64,000 nt of DNA from Kutzneria buriramensis. GTDB taxonomy: Bacteria; Actinomycetota; Actinomycetes; Mycobacteriales; Pseudonocardiaceae. The notes below the pieces were generated by a model. It did no database searches and was not told the DNA's origin. It worked only from the letters and a program-made list of their open reading frames with translations. Every line of letters starts with the position of its first letter. The stretch's first letter is position 1. Of this stretch, positions 49,533 through 58,922 are shown one piece after another. The stretch covers positions 4,836,001-4,900,000 of the forward strand of contig NZ_CP144375.1 of assembly GCF_043575855.1 (NCBI RefSeq), given 5' to 3'. The position numbers were made by a program, and so were the translations under genes.

Positions 49533-52175
49533 TTGTCTGACGCCCCGGAAAGCGGTCATCCGCTGCTCGAGAAGGTGCACCGCATCATCGCCGACCGCTC
49601 CTGCTCGGTGCTGACACTGGACATCTTCGACACCGTGCTGTGGCGCCTGGTGCCCCGGCCCACGGACGTGTTCGGCCTGCTGGCGGCCCGGTTGCGCGCC
49701 GCCGGTCAGTGCCCGGCCTGGGTCACCGACGCCACCTTCCGGCGGATGCGGATCGGCGCCGAGGCCGCGGCCCGCGCCGGCCGCGACGCGCTGGGCACCG
49801 AGGTGTCCCTGTTCGACATCTGGCGGGCCATGCCGGCGGACGTGTTCGCCAACGCGCTGCTGGAGGAGCTGGTCGCCGCCGAGGTGCGGGTCGAGCGCGA
49901 GCTGACGGTGGTCGACCTGGACGTCGCCGCCGTGATCCGGGCGGCCCGCAAGCACGACCTGCCGGTCGCGCTGGTCTCCGACACGTACTTCACCGAGGAG
50001 CACCTGGCGACCCTGCTCGACCGGCCGGAACTGGGGCCGCTGCAGGACGTCCGGATCTTCCGCTCGCACCAGCACGGCGTGGACAAGGGCCACGGCCTGT
50101 GGCCGATCGTGCTGCACGACCTCGACGTCAGCGCCGAGCAGGTGGTGCACATCGGCGACAACGAGGTCGCCGACGTGACGGTCCCGGCCGCGCTCGGCAT
50201 CCGCACCGTGCACTACCGCCGGCTCGACGAGGGCTACCTGGCCACGCTGGCCCGCGAGCACGAGCCGCTGGAGTACTTCGGCGACCACGCCCCGAACCTG
50301 GACGAGCAGTACGGCGACTTCGGCCTGACCAGCTTGCGGGCCAAGGCGATCCACGCCACCCCGCCGCAGGCCACCACCTCCCTGGACATCGCCGCCCGCT
50401 TCGGCACGGCGGTGATCGGCCCTGTGCTCACCGGTTTCGCCGAGTGGGCGGTGCGCCGCGCGCACGAGACCGGCACCCGGATCCTGTGGTGCCCGATGCG
50501 CGAGGGCGAGCTGCTGGCCGAGCTGATCAACAACGCCGCCCGGGCCCGCGGCCTCGACGTGGAGGCGCGGCCGATCTGGCTGTCGCGGCAGGCGACGGCG
50601 TTGGCGTGCGCGGACTTCCACGACGACGAGGCGGTGCACAACTTCATCCGCCGCGGTTACCAGCTGTCGGTGCGCCAGCTGCTGTCGGTGCTGCACCTCC
50701 AGGTCGGCGACGTGCCGGCGCTGGCGGCCGAGCTCGACACGGTGATCGACAACGGGCACATCGCCGAACGGGTCACCACCGCGCTCACCGAGACCCCGCA
50801 CATCCGCAACCGGCTCGTGCTCAGCGCCGCCGAGGCCCGCGAGCGGCTGATCAAGTCGCTCACCAAGGCCGGCGCGCTGACCGGGAACGGCATCACCCTG
50901 GTCGACCTGGGCTGGGTCGGCACCATCCAGCTGCAACTGGCCCGCGCGCTGCGGATCGCCGACATCGACATCAAGCCGGCCGGCCTGTACATGGTCACCG
51001 ACCACCGGTCCCAGGACGTGGTCCTGACCGGTCTGCGGGCCGAGGGCTACCTGGCGCAGACCGGGCAGCCCGCCGACATCTCGGCGACGATCTCGCGCAG
51101 CCCCGAGGTGCTCGAACAGTGCATCAACGCGCTGTGCGGGTCGCTGACCGGGTTCACCGTGGACGGCGACCCGGTGCTGGGCGAGACCATCGACTCGCCG
51201 TCGCAGGTCGCCGAGCGGCGGGCCGCGTACCAGGGTGTGCTGGCGTTCCAGCGGCAGTGGAACCGGTATGTGGTCAACGCCGACGGCGCGTGGCCCGAGC
51301 TCGCCGAGCGGCCCGCCGCCCGGCAGCGGCTGGGCAACATCCTCGCGTCGGCGCTGAGGTCGCCGACGGCGGACGAGGCCGGCGTGTTCGGCAACTGGGT
51401 GCACGACGACAACTTCGGCTCCACGCTGGTGACCACGCTGCTGCCGGCGGAGCTGCGGCCGGCGATCCCCTACCTGTCCCCGAAGGACCTGGCCGCGCTC
51501 GGTCAGCGCGACACGTTCTGGCCGGGGCTGCTGGCGGCGTCGGACGTGCGGCTGGCCGAGGCTATGCGGGCGGTCTACGCCGGGCAGCTCGACCCGGACG
51601 TGTTCGAGCCGGCCGGCGAGCAGTTCGAGTCGCTGATGCGGCACCGCACGCTCGACGGCCACTGGCACGACTCCAGCCGCTGGCAGTTCCGGATCAACCA
51701 CAACGGGTTGTCCTTCTCACGGATGAAGTTCGAGCACCACGACACCGACATCGTCTCGGTGGCCATCCCCGGCCGTCCGGCGGTGGTGCGGGTGGACTGG
51801 ATCGAGGCCAAGGTGGTGGCCGGCGGCTCGCGCCGCGAGCAGACGGTGCGCTGGGAGACGCCGGCCGAGTTCGCCCGGCTGTACTACGCGGACTGCCGCT
51901 GGATCGGCGGCAACATGATGGAGTTCTTCACGCCGTACGCCGCGGTCTGGCTGCCGTTGGCGGAGAAGGCCGGCGCCCGGGTGGTGTCCTCCGGGCACGT
52001 CACCGTCGCGTTCGCGATGCTGGCGCAGTCGAAGACCGAGACGGCGCCGGGGATGCCGGAGGTCACCGAGTTCGAGCGGCTGTCGGTCCGGCTCGTCGAG
52101 GAGTACAAGAAGAAGGGCGCCACCGGCGTCGCGGCCGGCGCGGCGCGGATCGCCCTGCGCAAGCTCGGCCGGTGA
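49533..52175 (+). CDS. Large HAD-superfamily protein, COG5610 type
   Basis: 880 aa. The N-terminal HAD domain (about 25-235) has motif I LTLDIFDTVLWR, motif II VALVSDTYFT and motif IV HIGDNEVADV. A central region follows with WCPMREGELLAELIN and LVDLGWVGTIQLQLARAL, then a C-terminal domain of about 250 residues. COG5610 proteins are mostly found near surface-polysaccharide genes and their substrate is unknown. TTG start with GAGAGAGG 5 bases upstream. It faces the roadblock operon across a shared terminator. Confidence 0.85.
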   Translation: MSDAPESGHPLLEKVHRIIADRSCSVLTLDIFDTVLWRLVPRPTDVFGLLAARLRAAGQCPAWVTDATFRRMRIGAEAAARAGRDALGTEVSLFDIWRAMPADVFANALLEELVAAEVRVERELTVVDLDVAAVIRAARKHDLPVALVSDTYFTEEHLATLLDRPELGPLQDVRIFRSHQHGVDKGHGLWPIVLHDLDVSAEQVVHIGDNEVADVTVPAALGIRTVHYRRLDEGYLATLAREHEPLEYFGDHAPNLDEQYGDFGLTSLRAKAIHATPPQATTSLDIAARFGTAVIGPVLTGFAEWAVRRAHETGTRILWCPMREGELLAELINNAARARGLDVEARPIWLSRQATALACADFHDDEAVHNFIRRGYQLSVRQLLSVLHLQVGDVPALAAELDTVIDNGHIAERVTTALTETPHIRNRLVLSAAEARERLIKSLTKAGALTGNGITLVDLGWVGTIQLQLARALRIADIDIKPAGLYMVTDHRSQDVVLTGLRAEGYLAQTGQPADISATISRSPEVLEQCINALCGSLTGFTVDGDPVLGETIDSPSQVAERRAAYQGVLAFQRQWNRYVVNADGAWPELAERPAARQRLGNILASALRSPTADEAGVFGNWVHDDNFGSTLVTTLLPAELRPAIPYLSPKDLAALGQRDTFWPGLLAASDVRLAEAMRAVYAGQLDPDVFEPAGEQFESLMRHRTLDGHWHDSSRWQFRINHNGLSFSRMKFEHHDTDIVSVAIPGRPAVVRVDWIEAKVVAGGSRREQTVRWETPAEFARLYYADCRWIGGNMMEFFTPYAAVWLPLAEKAGARVVSSGHVTVAFAMLAQSKTETAPGMPEVTEFERLSVRLVEEYKKKGATGVAAGAARIALRKLGR

Positions 52176-52181
52176 GGCGTC

Positions 52182-52215
52182 GCGGCGATCCGTGTCCCCG
52201 GGCACGGATCGCCGC
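52182..52215. terminator. Bidirectional terminator hairpin
   Basis: Perfect 13-bp arms (52182-52194, 52203-52215) with an 8-base loop CCCGGG-containing, between convergent genes. Confidence 0.85.
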
Positions 52216-52220
52216 AACGC

Positions 52221-52592
52221 TCACACCACCAGGTCGGCCTCGATTCGCCGGAGGTTGTGGCGGGCCAGCGCGAGATTGGACGAATCCCGCTCCAGCACCA
52301 GGTACAGGAACAGCGAGCTGCGGTTCTTCATCGAGTTCAGCAGCCGGATCAGGTGGTACTGCCGGTGCAGCGTGATCAGGATGTCCTCGATGCTGTCGTT
52401 GAGCGCCAGCGTGGACATGACCCGGAGTTTCGACCGCACCACCTCGGTGTTGCCGGCGGCGGCGAGCTCCAGGTTGAGCCAGTCACCGCCGCCGCTGGTG
52501 CCGAGCGACATGCCGCTTTCGTAGTCGACCAGGGCGACGCCGACGGCGCCGGCGATGGACATGGCTTCCTTCAGAGCGGTATCGATGTTCAT
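52221..52592 (-). CDS. Roadblock/LC7-family protein A
   Basis: 123 aa, single roadblock fold: GAVGVALVDYESGMSLGTSG at the start, and a helix IEDILITLHRQYHLIRLL followed by SSLFLYLVLERDSSNLALAR. Roadblock proteins (MglB type) regulate small GTPases or act in conservons; no GTPase gene is beside it. 9 bases downstream of roadblock protein B, AAAGGA site before the ATG. Confidence 0.85.
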   Translation of the reverse strand: MNIDTALKEAMSIAGAVGVALVDYESGMSLGTSGGGDWLNLELAAAGNTEVVRSKLRVMSTLALNDSIEDILITLHRQYHLIRLLNSMKNRSSLFLYLVLERDSSNLALARHNLRRIEADLVV

Positions 52593-52601
52593 GATTTCCT
52601 T

Positions 52602-52970
52602 TCACGGGGTCAGCAGCGTGCCGATGCGGTCGGTCACGGGACGTGTCTCGTAGAGCAGGCGGCCGAGGTTGAGGCCGCTGTCGCCGAGCACCACCAGCAG
52701 CGCGAGCCGGCCGATGGCGTACACCGCCATGTAGCCGTTGCTGCTGAACACGACGGTCTGGGCGAGCGTGCCCTGGCCGGTGACCTCGGCCGCCTGACGC
52801 GCGATTCCGAGATTGGCCGCGGCCAGCGCGGAGATGTTCAGCGGATCGACGGCGTCCGCGACATCGGAGAAGATCGGAATTCCGTCGGACGCCGCGATCA
52901 CCATGTCGGTCACTCCGGTGACGTTTTCCCGGAGCTTGCGCAACTCGACGGCAAGCGCGTCGTAGTCCAC
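52602..52970 (-). CDS. Roadblock/LC7-family protein B
   Basis: 122 aa. ENVTGVTDMVIAASDGIPIFSDV and VFSSNGYMAVYAIGRLALLVVLGDSGLNLGRLLYE are characteristic roadblock strands. GTG at 52970 with AAAGGA upstream; the longer frame upstream overlaps the next gene and is rejected. Forms a likely heterodimer with protein A. Confidence 0.87.
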   Translation of the reverse strand: MDYDALAVELRKLRENVTGVTDMVIAASDGIPIFSDVADAVDPLNISALAAANLGIARQAAEVTGQGTLAQTVVFSSNGYMAVYAIGRLALLVVLGDSGLNLGRLLYETRPVTDRIGTLLTP

Positions 52971-53026
52971 GTTTTTTCCTTTCCCTTTCAGAAAGGCCGA
53001 ACGACGCCGGATGCGGCGCAGCATGG

Positions 53027-53680
53027 CTACGGTCCCTGGCCCGACCGGCGCACCGGCAGTGGTCCTGTCGGCGCGACGGCGGCCCGTTGGTCCGAACGGG
53101 GACGCAGCGTGGCGACGTCGTGGGCGCGGCCGGTGACGGCCGCGGCGGGCACGATCGCGAGCACGTCCTCGCCCAGCATGCGGGCGATTTCCACGGTGAC
53201 GGTGTGCACGCCGAGGCCGAGCACGAACGCGATGTCCCGGGCGGTGCGCCGGCCGGTCGCGTGCGCGACGATCTCCCGCCACTGCTCGGCGGGCTCCGCA
53301 CGGCCGGTGGGCACCAGGCGTTCCCGGTACGGCGACAGCGGGCATGGCGAGGCGGCGAGCACGGCCAGCCGGACGGCGGCCTCCCGGAGCAGCCGGTCGG
53401 GCCGGACTCCGTCCAGCGCCGGCGGCAGGACGTCGGCGGATTCGTCGAGGGCGTAGTGCGCGATGCCGCCGACGGCGATGGCGAACGCCGCGTCGGACAT
53501 CGCCGCCCGGGCCAGGTCCCGCGCCTCGTCGTCGACGCGCAGCGTGCCCACGCCGGGCGCGCCCGGGCTGTGCGCCGCGACGACCGCGCCGTCCCGGAAG
53601 TGGATCACTCCGCCCGGGTCGCCGGCCAGCACCAGGGCCGCGGTGGCACGGTCGGCGTGGCACTGTCTCAGCGCGTGCAC
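53027..53680 (-). CDS. DUF4388-like protein with C-terminal helix-turn-helix
   Basis: 217 aa. The N-terminus (TAALVLAGDPGGVIHFRDGAVVAAHSPGAPG) fits the DUF4388/PATAN pattern of ligand-independent signalling proteins. The C-terminal part (TGRRTARDIAFVLGLGVHTVTVEIARML) resembles a winged helix. First gene of the roadblock operon. Such genes accompany roadblock proteins in actinomycetes, but the pathway is uncharacterised. GTG start at 53680 is the best available. Confidence 0.7.
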   Translation of the reverse strand: MHALRQCHADRATAALVLAGDPGGVIHFRDGAVVAAHSPGAPGVGTLRVDDEARDLARAAMSDAAFAIAVGGIAHYALDESADVLPPALDGVRPDRLLREAAVRLAVLAASPCPLSPYRERLVPTGRAEPAEQWREIVAHATGRRTARDIAFVLGLGVHTVTVEIARMLGEDVLAIVPAAAVTGRAHDVATLRPRSDQRAAVAPTGPLPVRRSGQGP

Positions 53681-53895
53681 GAAGACGTCGAATGAGGTTC
53701 GATAAGCGCGTCTCAGGGGTTACTCCGCGTGAATTCGAGGTCGACGGGAACCATCACCGCCGGTACTTCTTACTCGCACGCGGGCAGTACCACATCCACC
53801 CCTACACGATCGAGTGAACGCATTCCATGCGGGGTAACAACCAATCGAAGATTGTTTTCCGCTCGCGAATTTACTCCGAATGCAGTCTCAAGCCC

Positions 53896-55665
53896 CTATC
53901 CGCCGCAGGTGATCTTAGGGGCCGGGTCGTACACCTTCTTGCGGGTGTGCCGGGAGACCTCGCGGCCGTTGAGGTCCTTGATCACGCGAGTGTCGGTGGC
54001 GGTGAAGCCCGGCCCGCCGTTCGACGGATGACAGTTGGTCGCCGGGCCCGGACGCGGTTGCGGATCGACGTAGTCGGAGCGCTCGCCGGGGACGGATTCC
54101 ACCTGGTAGCGCTTGGTTCCCCAGAGCCGGACGGTGATGTTCTGCGGCGTCCAGATCGTCTGGATCACGATGCCGGTGGGGCCGTCGTTGTTGAACTTCA
54201 GGTCGATGACGCTGCTGCCGTCGGGATTCTCGAAGACGGTGGCCTCGCGGGCGGCCGGGTAGCGGCTGATGTAGTAGCTGTGCTCGGTGTGGCCGGCGTC
54301 GGCGAGCCCGGCGAAGTAGGAGGCGTTGTAGAGCGTGGTGGCGAACTGCGAGATGCCGCCGCCGACGGCGGTGCCGGGCGCGCCGTTCTCGATGATGCCG
54401 GCGTTGACGTAGCCCTGCGGCACGCCGCGAGGTCCGGTGAAACCGTTGAGGCTGAAGGTTTCCCCCGGCTTGACCACCGCACCGTCGACCTTCGCGGCCA
54501 CCACTCGGATGTTGACGCCGGAGTCGGCGGCGAAGCCGCCGGTGGTGAACTCGCCGACGACCTCCTTGATGCCGAGCTGGTTGGCCTGGTCGGTGGTGAG
54601 CCTGGCCGGCTGCTTGGCGTACTGGGCCGTGACCGTGCGGTTGTCCTTGTGCGGCAACAGGTCGGCGAGGCCGGCGAGGCTCTTGTCCCAGTCGACGCCG
54701 CGCCCGTCCACCGAGGGCTTGACCGTCGGCTTGTCGCCCTCGATCACCACTTCGGCATCCTTGCCCAGCTGTTCGGTGCTGGCCAGCTGGGGCTTCAGGG
54801 CGTCGACCACCCTGCCGTGGTCCAGCTTCGGCGCGAGCTTGCCGTCGTCGCCGGCCGTGAAGGTGAGCGCGGCGGCGATCGCTTCCGGCTGGAGGGTGGC
54901 GTCCTTGCCCTCGCCCTTCACCGTGACCGGGCCGGACACCGCCGGCTTGGCGTAGTTCTCGACGGCCGCGCGCACCGCGTCGGCGCTGACCTTCGGCGAC
55001 GTGGTGTTCACCGGCAACTGCACGGGATTCGCGGTCACCCAACCGTCCACAACGGACCGCTTCGCACCGGCGGTGTCGAGCTTCTGCCCCGATCGCGGGG
55101 TGACCGCGCTCGGCGTGATCCCGTCGAAGCGAATGGTTCCCTCGACCGGTTCGCGCTCCATCTTCAGCCCGCCCAACGCCTTTGCGAGCGCGGCATCGTC
55201 CACCTTGGACAGGAACGGCGACTCGTGCCCGGCGAAGAAGGAGGCAAGCCGGACGAACGGGTTCAGCGGCTGATCCCCCGCCCGGTCGAGGGTCCCCGAC
55301 CAGTCCGGCGTCAGCCCGGCGGCCTTGGCGTCCAGCCTGGCGTCCACGTCACCGGCCCGCAGCTTGATCGGCCCCGCGATCCTCGAATCCAGCTCATCGT
55401 GCAGCCGCCGCTCCGCGTCCGTCCGGCTCAGGCCGCCGACATCCACGCCGGCCACCGTCGTGCCACGCGGCATCGAACCCCCGGAAAGCAGCAGGTCCAG
55501 GCCGTAGAGCAGCACCAGCACACCCACCGCCGCGCCCGCGACGATCAGTGCGCGGAACGGCAGCCGGCGCCCGCCCGTCGGCGGTTCCTCGGGCACCAGG
55601 CTGCCCGAGACCGGCGCGAACCGCGCGGTGCCCTCGATGCGGATGGTCTGCTCGTCGTCGGCCAC
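53896..55665 (-). CDS. VanW-family protein with peptidoglycan-binding-like repeats
   Basis: 589 aa. A short cytoplasmic N-terminus and one membrane segment (about 39-58) precede two YoaR-type putative peptidoglycan-binding repeats (about 70-310) and the VanW domain with GETFSLNGFTGPRGVPQGY, NGAPGTAVGGGISQFATTLYNA and FNNDGPTGIVIQ. VanW is found in many bacteria without van clusters and its function is unknown; a role in wall assembly is likely. The GTG at 55665 gives VADDEQTIRIEG; the longer upstream frame lacks support. Confidence 0.9.
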   Translation of the reverse strand: MADDEQTIRIEGTARFAPVSGSLVPEEPPTGGRRLPFRALIVAGAAVGVLVLLYGLDLLLSGGSMPRGTTVAGVDVGGLSRTDAERRLHDELDSRIAGPIKLRAGDVDARLDAKAAGLTPDWSGTLDRAGDQPLNPFVRLASFFAGHESPFLSKVDDAALAKALGGLKMEREPVEGTIRFDGITPSAVTPRSGQKLDTAGAKRSVVDGWVTANPVQLPVNTTSPKVSADAVRAAVENYAKPAVSGPVTVKGEGKDATLQPEAIAAALTFTAGDDGKLAPKLDHGRVVDALKPQLASTEQLGKDAEVVIEGDKPTVKPSVDGRGVDWDKSLAGLADLLPHKDNRTVTAQYAKQPARLTTDQANQLGIKEVVGEFTTGGFAADSGVNIRVVAAKVDGAVVKPGETFSLNGFTGPRGVPQGYVNAGIIENGAPGTAVGGGISQFATTLYNASYFAGLADAGHTEHSYYISRYPAAREATVFENPDGSSVIDLKFNNDGPTGIVIQTIWTPQNITVRLWGTKRYQVESVPGERSDYVDPQPRPGPATNCHPSNGGPGFTATDTRVIKDLNGREVSRHTRKKVYDPAPKITCGG

Positions 55666-55696
55666 CCGGCCGAGTTTACCGATTTGTCCGAGATGG

Positions 55697-56518
55697 TCAG
55701 TCGGCGATGGCCGCGAGCTCGTCCCGCGCCTCCCGCACCGCGGCGTGATCCGCCCCGAAGTAGGCGGTCCAGCGCTCGATGACCTCCTCGTACAGGCGAG
55801 TCGCCTCGTCGTTGCGGCCACGGCTCACCGCCACCTTCGCGAGGCCCCTCTTGCAGACCAGCGCGCACGATGCGTGGCCGTCAGGGGCGGCCAGGACGGT
55901 CACGAACTCCTCCTCGGCGCGGTCGAACTCGCCTGCGCCGAGCAGACACAGGCCGAAGGCATGCCGCGCACACAGCGTCAACGTGTGGTCCGGGCCGAGG
56001 ATGCGGGTGCGGGCCGCCAGCACGGAGGCCATCTGCTCAACCGCCTCGGTGAACTGGCCGGCGTCATCCAACGCACTCGCCAGCTTGCTTCGACAGAGCA
56101 GGGTGACGTTGGTGTGGTCGCCGAACGCCGCCCTGGCCTCGTCGACGACGGCCCGCAGCTCCGACACGGCCGCATCGTGCTGACCGAGGCTCGACATCGA
56201 GCTCGCTCGCCACGCCCGCGCGAGGACCTGAGCGTTCCGATGCCGGGGCATGTCGTACCTCGGGATGGTCGCGTCGAGCGTCTCGATCGCGTCGGCGTAC
56301 TGACCGAGCAGATGCTGGCACGCCGCCAGCGACAGCCCCACGTCCAGGGTCGCCGGCGCGTTGTCGCCCAACAGCCGACCACTCAGCCCCGCCAGCTCGC
56401 GCAGCCGAGTCAGGGCGAGCCGTGGCTCGGTCAGTTCCAGATTGATGGCGGCGCGCCGGCGTAGGACGATGATCCGGCTCCGGCGCGGCCGGCTGAGCAG
56501 GCGCAATGTCCATTCCAT
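55697..56518 (-). CDS. Tetratricopeptide-repeat protein
   Basis: 273 aa, at least five TPR-like helical pairs (TLDVGLSLAACQHLLGQYADAIETLDA, AQVLARAWRASSMSSLGQHDAAVSELRAV, LCRSKLASALDDAGQFTEAVEQM) of the NB-ARC-associated type. It lacks any NTPase or DNA-binding domain, so it is a stand-alone scaffold. Unknown partner. Confidence 0.8.
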   Translation of the reverse strand: MEWTLRLLSRPRRSRIIVLRRRAAINLELTEPRLALTRLRELAGLSGRLLGDNAPATLDVGLSLAACQHLLGQYADAIETLDATIPRYDMPRHRNAQVLARAWRASSMSSLGQHDAAVSELRAVVDEARAAFGDHTNVTLLCRSKLASALDDAGQFTEAVEQMASVLAARTRILGPDHTLTLCARHAFGLCLLGAGEFDRAEEEFVTVLAAPDGHASCALVCKRGLAKVAVSRGRNDEATRLYEEVIERWTAYFGADHAAVREARDELAAIAD

Positions 56519-56541
56519 GGTGGTCCCTCCCCGCGCGAAAG

Positions 56542-56574
56542 CCTAGGCCCCGCACGAGGGGTGCGGGGCCTAGG
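56542..56574 (-). terminator. Terminator of the MFS exporter gene
   Basis: Perfect 14-bp GC-rich arms (56542-56555, 56561-56574) with a 5-base loop between the exporter stop and the TPR gene. Confidence 0.75.
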
Positions 56575-56731
56575 GGTGGTGCTCCGTCGCCGGCGGTCGT
56601 TGTCGTTGCGCCACGCAAACTCGATGCGCCGGCGACGGAAACTCAGGGGGACGCGAGGAAGGCCGGTCCGTCCGGGGGTCGGGGACGGCCGGCCTGCGCT
56701 CGCCTTGTCGATACGGACCTCACTTCGTCGA

Positions 56732-58339
56732 TCAGACGGTCACTGCCTCGAACACCTCGGTCTTGGCCTCCTTGTCCTCGGTCTTGGCGTCGTCGTTCTT
56801 GGGGGCGGGCGGGGTGGGCTTGATCCGCCGGAGCAGTGCGACCGTGAAGATCGCCGCGCCGACCGCGACCACACCACCGGCGATCGCGGAGTAGTGCAGC
56901 GAGTGCGTGAACGCCTCGCGGGCCACCGACAGCAGCGAGTCGGACTGGGCCTGCGGCAGGCCGTGGGCCACAGTCGAGGCGGTCGCGAGGGTCTGGCGGG
57001 AGCCTTCCAGGGCGGCGGCGGGGACGTTGTGCGGGGTGTGGGCGTCGAAATAGGTCCCGTACACGGCGGCGCCCACACTGCCGAGGATGGCGATGCCCAG
57101 TGCGCCGCCCAACTCCTGGCCGGTCTCGAGCAGGGCGGAGGCGGCGCCGGCCCGCTCCGCCGGAGCGGCGGCCACGACGAGGTCGGTGATGCAGGTCAGG
57201 ATGATCGCGATGCCCAGGCCGATGCCGATCGCGCCGCCCATCAGGGTGACCATGTTGCGGGCGACCTCGAGCTGGGTCATGACCACGAAACCGGTGGCGG
57301 CGATGAGGAAGCCGGCGGCGATGATGTAGGCGGGGCGGACGGTGCGGGCGATGATGGTCACGAACGGCACGAACAGGGTGACCACCACGGGGGAGGCCAT
57401 GGTCCACAGGGCGGCCTCGAACGGGCTCATCCGCAGGACTTCCATCATGTACTGGGTGGTGAACACGCCGAACCCGATCAGGCAGAACGAGCAGGCGATG
57501 GAGACGGTCATGGAGGCGCCGAAGTCGCGGTTGCGGAACAGCTGCGGGTCGATCATCGGGTGGTCAAGCGTCTTCTGGCGCTTGACGAACACGTAGCCGA
57601 GGACGGCACCGGCGGCGATCGCGACGGCGGGCAGGGTGGAGAAGCCGTTGACGGCGGTTTCCTTGAGGCCCCAGATCACCGACAGCACGCCACCCAGCGA
57701 CAGCAGCGCGGAGGTGAAGTCGAACTTCCCGGCCTGGCCCTGGGGCAGGCGGTATTCGGGCACCAGCGCCGGGACGAGGGCCAGGAGCAGGACGATGACG
57801 GGGGCGTTGATCAGGAACACGCTGTTCCAGGGGAACCAGTTGAGCAGCAGGCCGGACACGATGGGGCCCAGGGCGGCGCCGGCGGACAGGCCGGCGGACC
57901 AGACGGCGATGGCGGAGCGGCGCTGCTTCTCGTCGTGGAACATGTTGCGCACCAGCGCCAATGTGGAGGGCATCAACGTGGCGCCGCCGATGCCCTGAAT
58001 GGCGCGTTCGATGATCAGGGTCGTGGGGTCGGTGGCGAAGGCGGCGGCGACGGAGGCCAGCCCGAAGATGACCGAGCCGATGATGAGCAGCTTGCGGCGG
58101 CCGATGCGGTCGCCGATGTTGCCCATGGTGATCAGGAGTCCGGCCAGGACGAAGCCGTACATGTCGATGATCCACAGCTGCTCGGTGCCGCTGGGGTTCA
58201 ACGCCGAAGAGATGGAGGGGATGGCGAAGTAGAGGACGGTCATGTCCATGGAGACCAGGAGCAGTGGGAGGACGAGGACGGCCAGGCCGATCCATTCGCG
58301 TCGTCCGGCGAGGTGGGGGGTTTGCGTGGCGTGTGTCAT
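56732..58339 (-). CDS. MFS drug exporter, DHA2 (14-helix) family
   Basis: 535 aa, fourteen membrane segments. Motif A appears as GNIGDRIGRRKLL, motif C region as SALLETGQELGGALGIAILGS, and the N-terminus MDMTVLYFAIPSISSALNPSGTEQLWIIDMY is typical of EmrB/QacA-type exporters. The ATG at 58339 is preferred. A GTACGTAC palindrome upstream may bind a TetR repressor. It probably exports a toxic compound or an antibiotic; substrate unknown. Confidence 0.92.
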   Translation of the reverse strand: MTHATQTPHLAGRREWIGLAVLVLPLLLVSMDMTVLYFAIPSISSALNPSGTEQLWIIDMYGFVLAGLLITMGNIGDRIGRRKLLIIGSVIFGLASVAAAFATDPTTLIIERAIQGIGGATLMPSTLALVRNMFHDEKQRRSAIAVWSAGLSAGAALGPIVSGLLLNWFPWNSVFLINAPVIVLLLALVPALVPEYRLPQGQAGKFDFTSALLSLGGVLSVIWGLKETAVNGFSTLPAVAIAAGAVLGYVFVKRQKTLDHPMIDPQLFRNRDFGASMTVSIACSFCLIGFGVFTTQYMMEVLRMSPFEAALWTMASPVVVTLFVPFVTIIARTVRPAYIIAAGFLIAATGFVVMTQLEVARNMVTLMGGAIGIGLGIAIILTCITDLVVAAAPAERAGAASALLETGQELGGALGIAILGSVGAAVYGTYFDAHTPHNVPAAALEGSRQTLATASTVAHGLPQAQSDSLLSVAREAFTHSLHYSAIAGGVVAVGAAIFTVALLRRIKPTPPAPKNDDAKTEDKEAKTEVFEAVTV

Positions 58340-58375
58340 GCCGCAAACCATACACACGTCCCACACGTTTGTATA

Positions 58376-58383
58376 GTACGTAC
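58376..58383. promoter_or_regulatory. GTACGTAC palindrome upstream of the exporter
   Basis: GTACGTAC within an AT-rich stretch 37 bases before the exporter start; operator candidate for a TetR-type repressor. Confidence 0.35.
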
Positions 58384-58505
58384 GTTTAAATAGTCGCTGA
58401 CCTGGGCAGATATCGCCGACAGGGAACTTCTGCGGGAGGATGTCCGGACTCGGCATGCGGCGCCGACGTCTCGGGTGACAGGCCCCTACGAGAAGGAGCG
58501 GCACC

Positions 58506-58922
58506 GTGAAATACCTGATCCTCGCCTACGGCTCGCAGCGCGACTACGACGCGATGGCCGGTCGGCCCGCCGACGGCGCGCCGCAGTGGACCCCGCAGGA
58601 CTTCGAGGCCATGGGCAAGTACATGGAGCAGCTGAACGCCGACCTGGCCGAGTCCGGCGAGCTGGTGGAGACCCGCGGCCTGACCGCGCCGGTGCACGCG
58701 CGCCGCGTGCATCTGCGCAACGGCGAGATCGTCGCCACCGACGGCCCGTACGCCGAGACGCAGGAGGTGCTGGCCGGCTACTGGGTGGTCGAGTGCGACA
58801 GCTACGACCGCGCCACCGCGATCGCCACCCGCCTGATGCAGGTGCCCGGCCCCGCGGACTACGCCGACGCCGTGATCGACATCCGGCCGATCGCGGAGAG
58901 CCGGCACGAGATGGACCTGTGA
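58506..58922 (+). CDS. DGPF/YCII-domain protein linked to ECF42 sigma factor
   Basis: 138 aa. The DGPF motif occurs as VATDGPYAETQEVLAGYWVVECDS. Genes of this family adjoin ECF42 sigma factors and are assumed to work with them in an unknown way. GTG with AAGGAG 6 bases upstream; the stop overlaps the sigma factor start (4 bases). Confidence 0.92.
   Translation: MKYLILAYGSQRDYDAMAGRPADGAPQWTPQDFEAMGKYMEQLNADLAESGELVETRGLTAPVHARRVHLRNGEIVATDGPYAETQEVLAGYWVVECDSYDRATAIATRLMQVPGPADYADAVIDIRPIAESRHEMDL

Noticed and set aside
53896..55665. VanW as part of the van resistance operon
   Set aside because: 53 kb away, different context, and VanW proteins are widespread without van genes.
56561..58393. 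610-codon plus-strand frame rich in Gly/Asp/His
   Set aside because: Antisense to the MFS exporter, low-complexity composition, no ribosome site.
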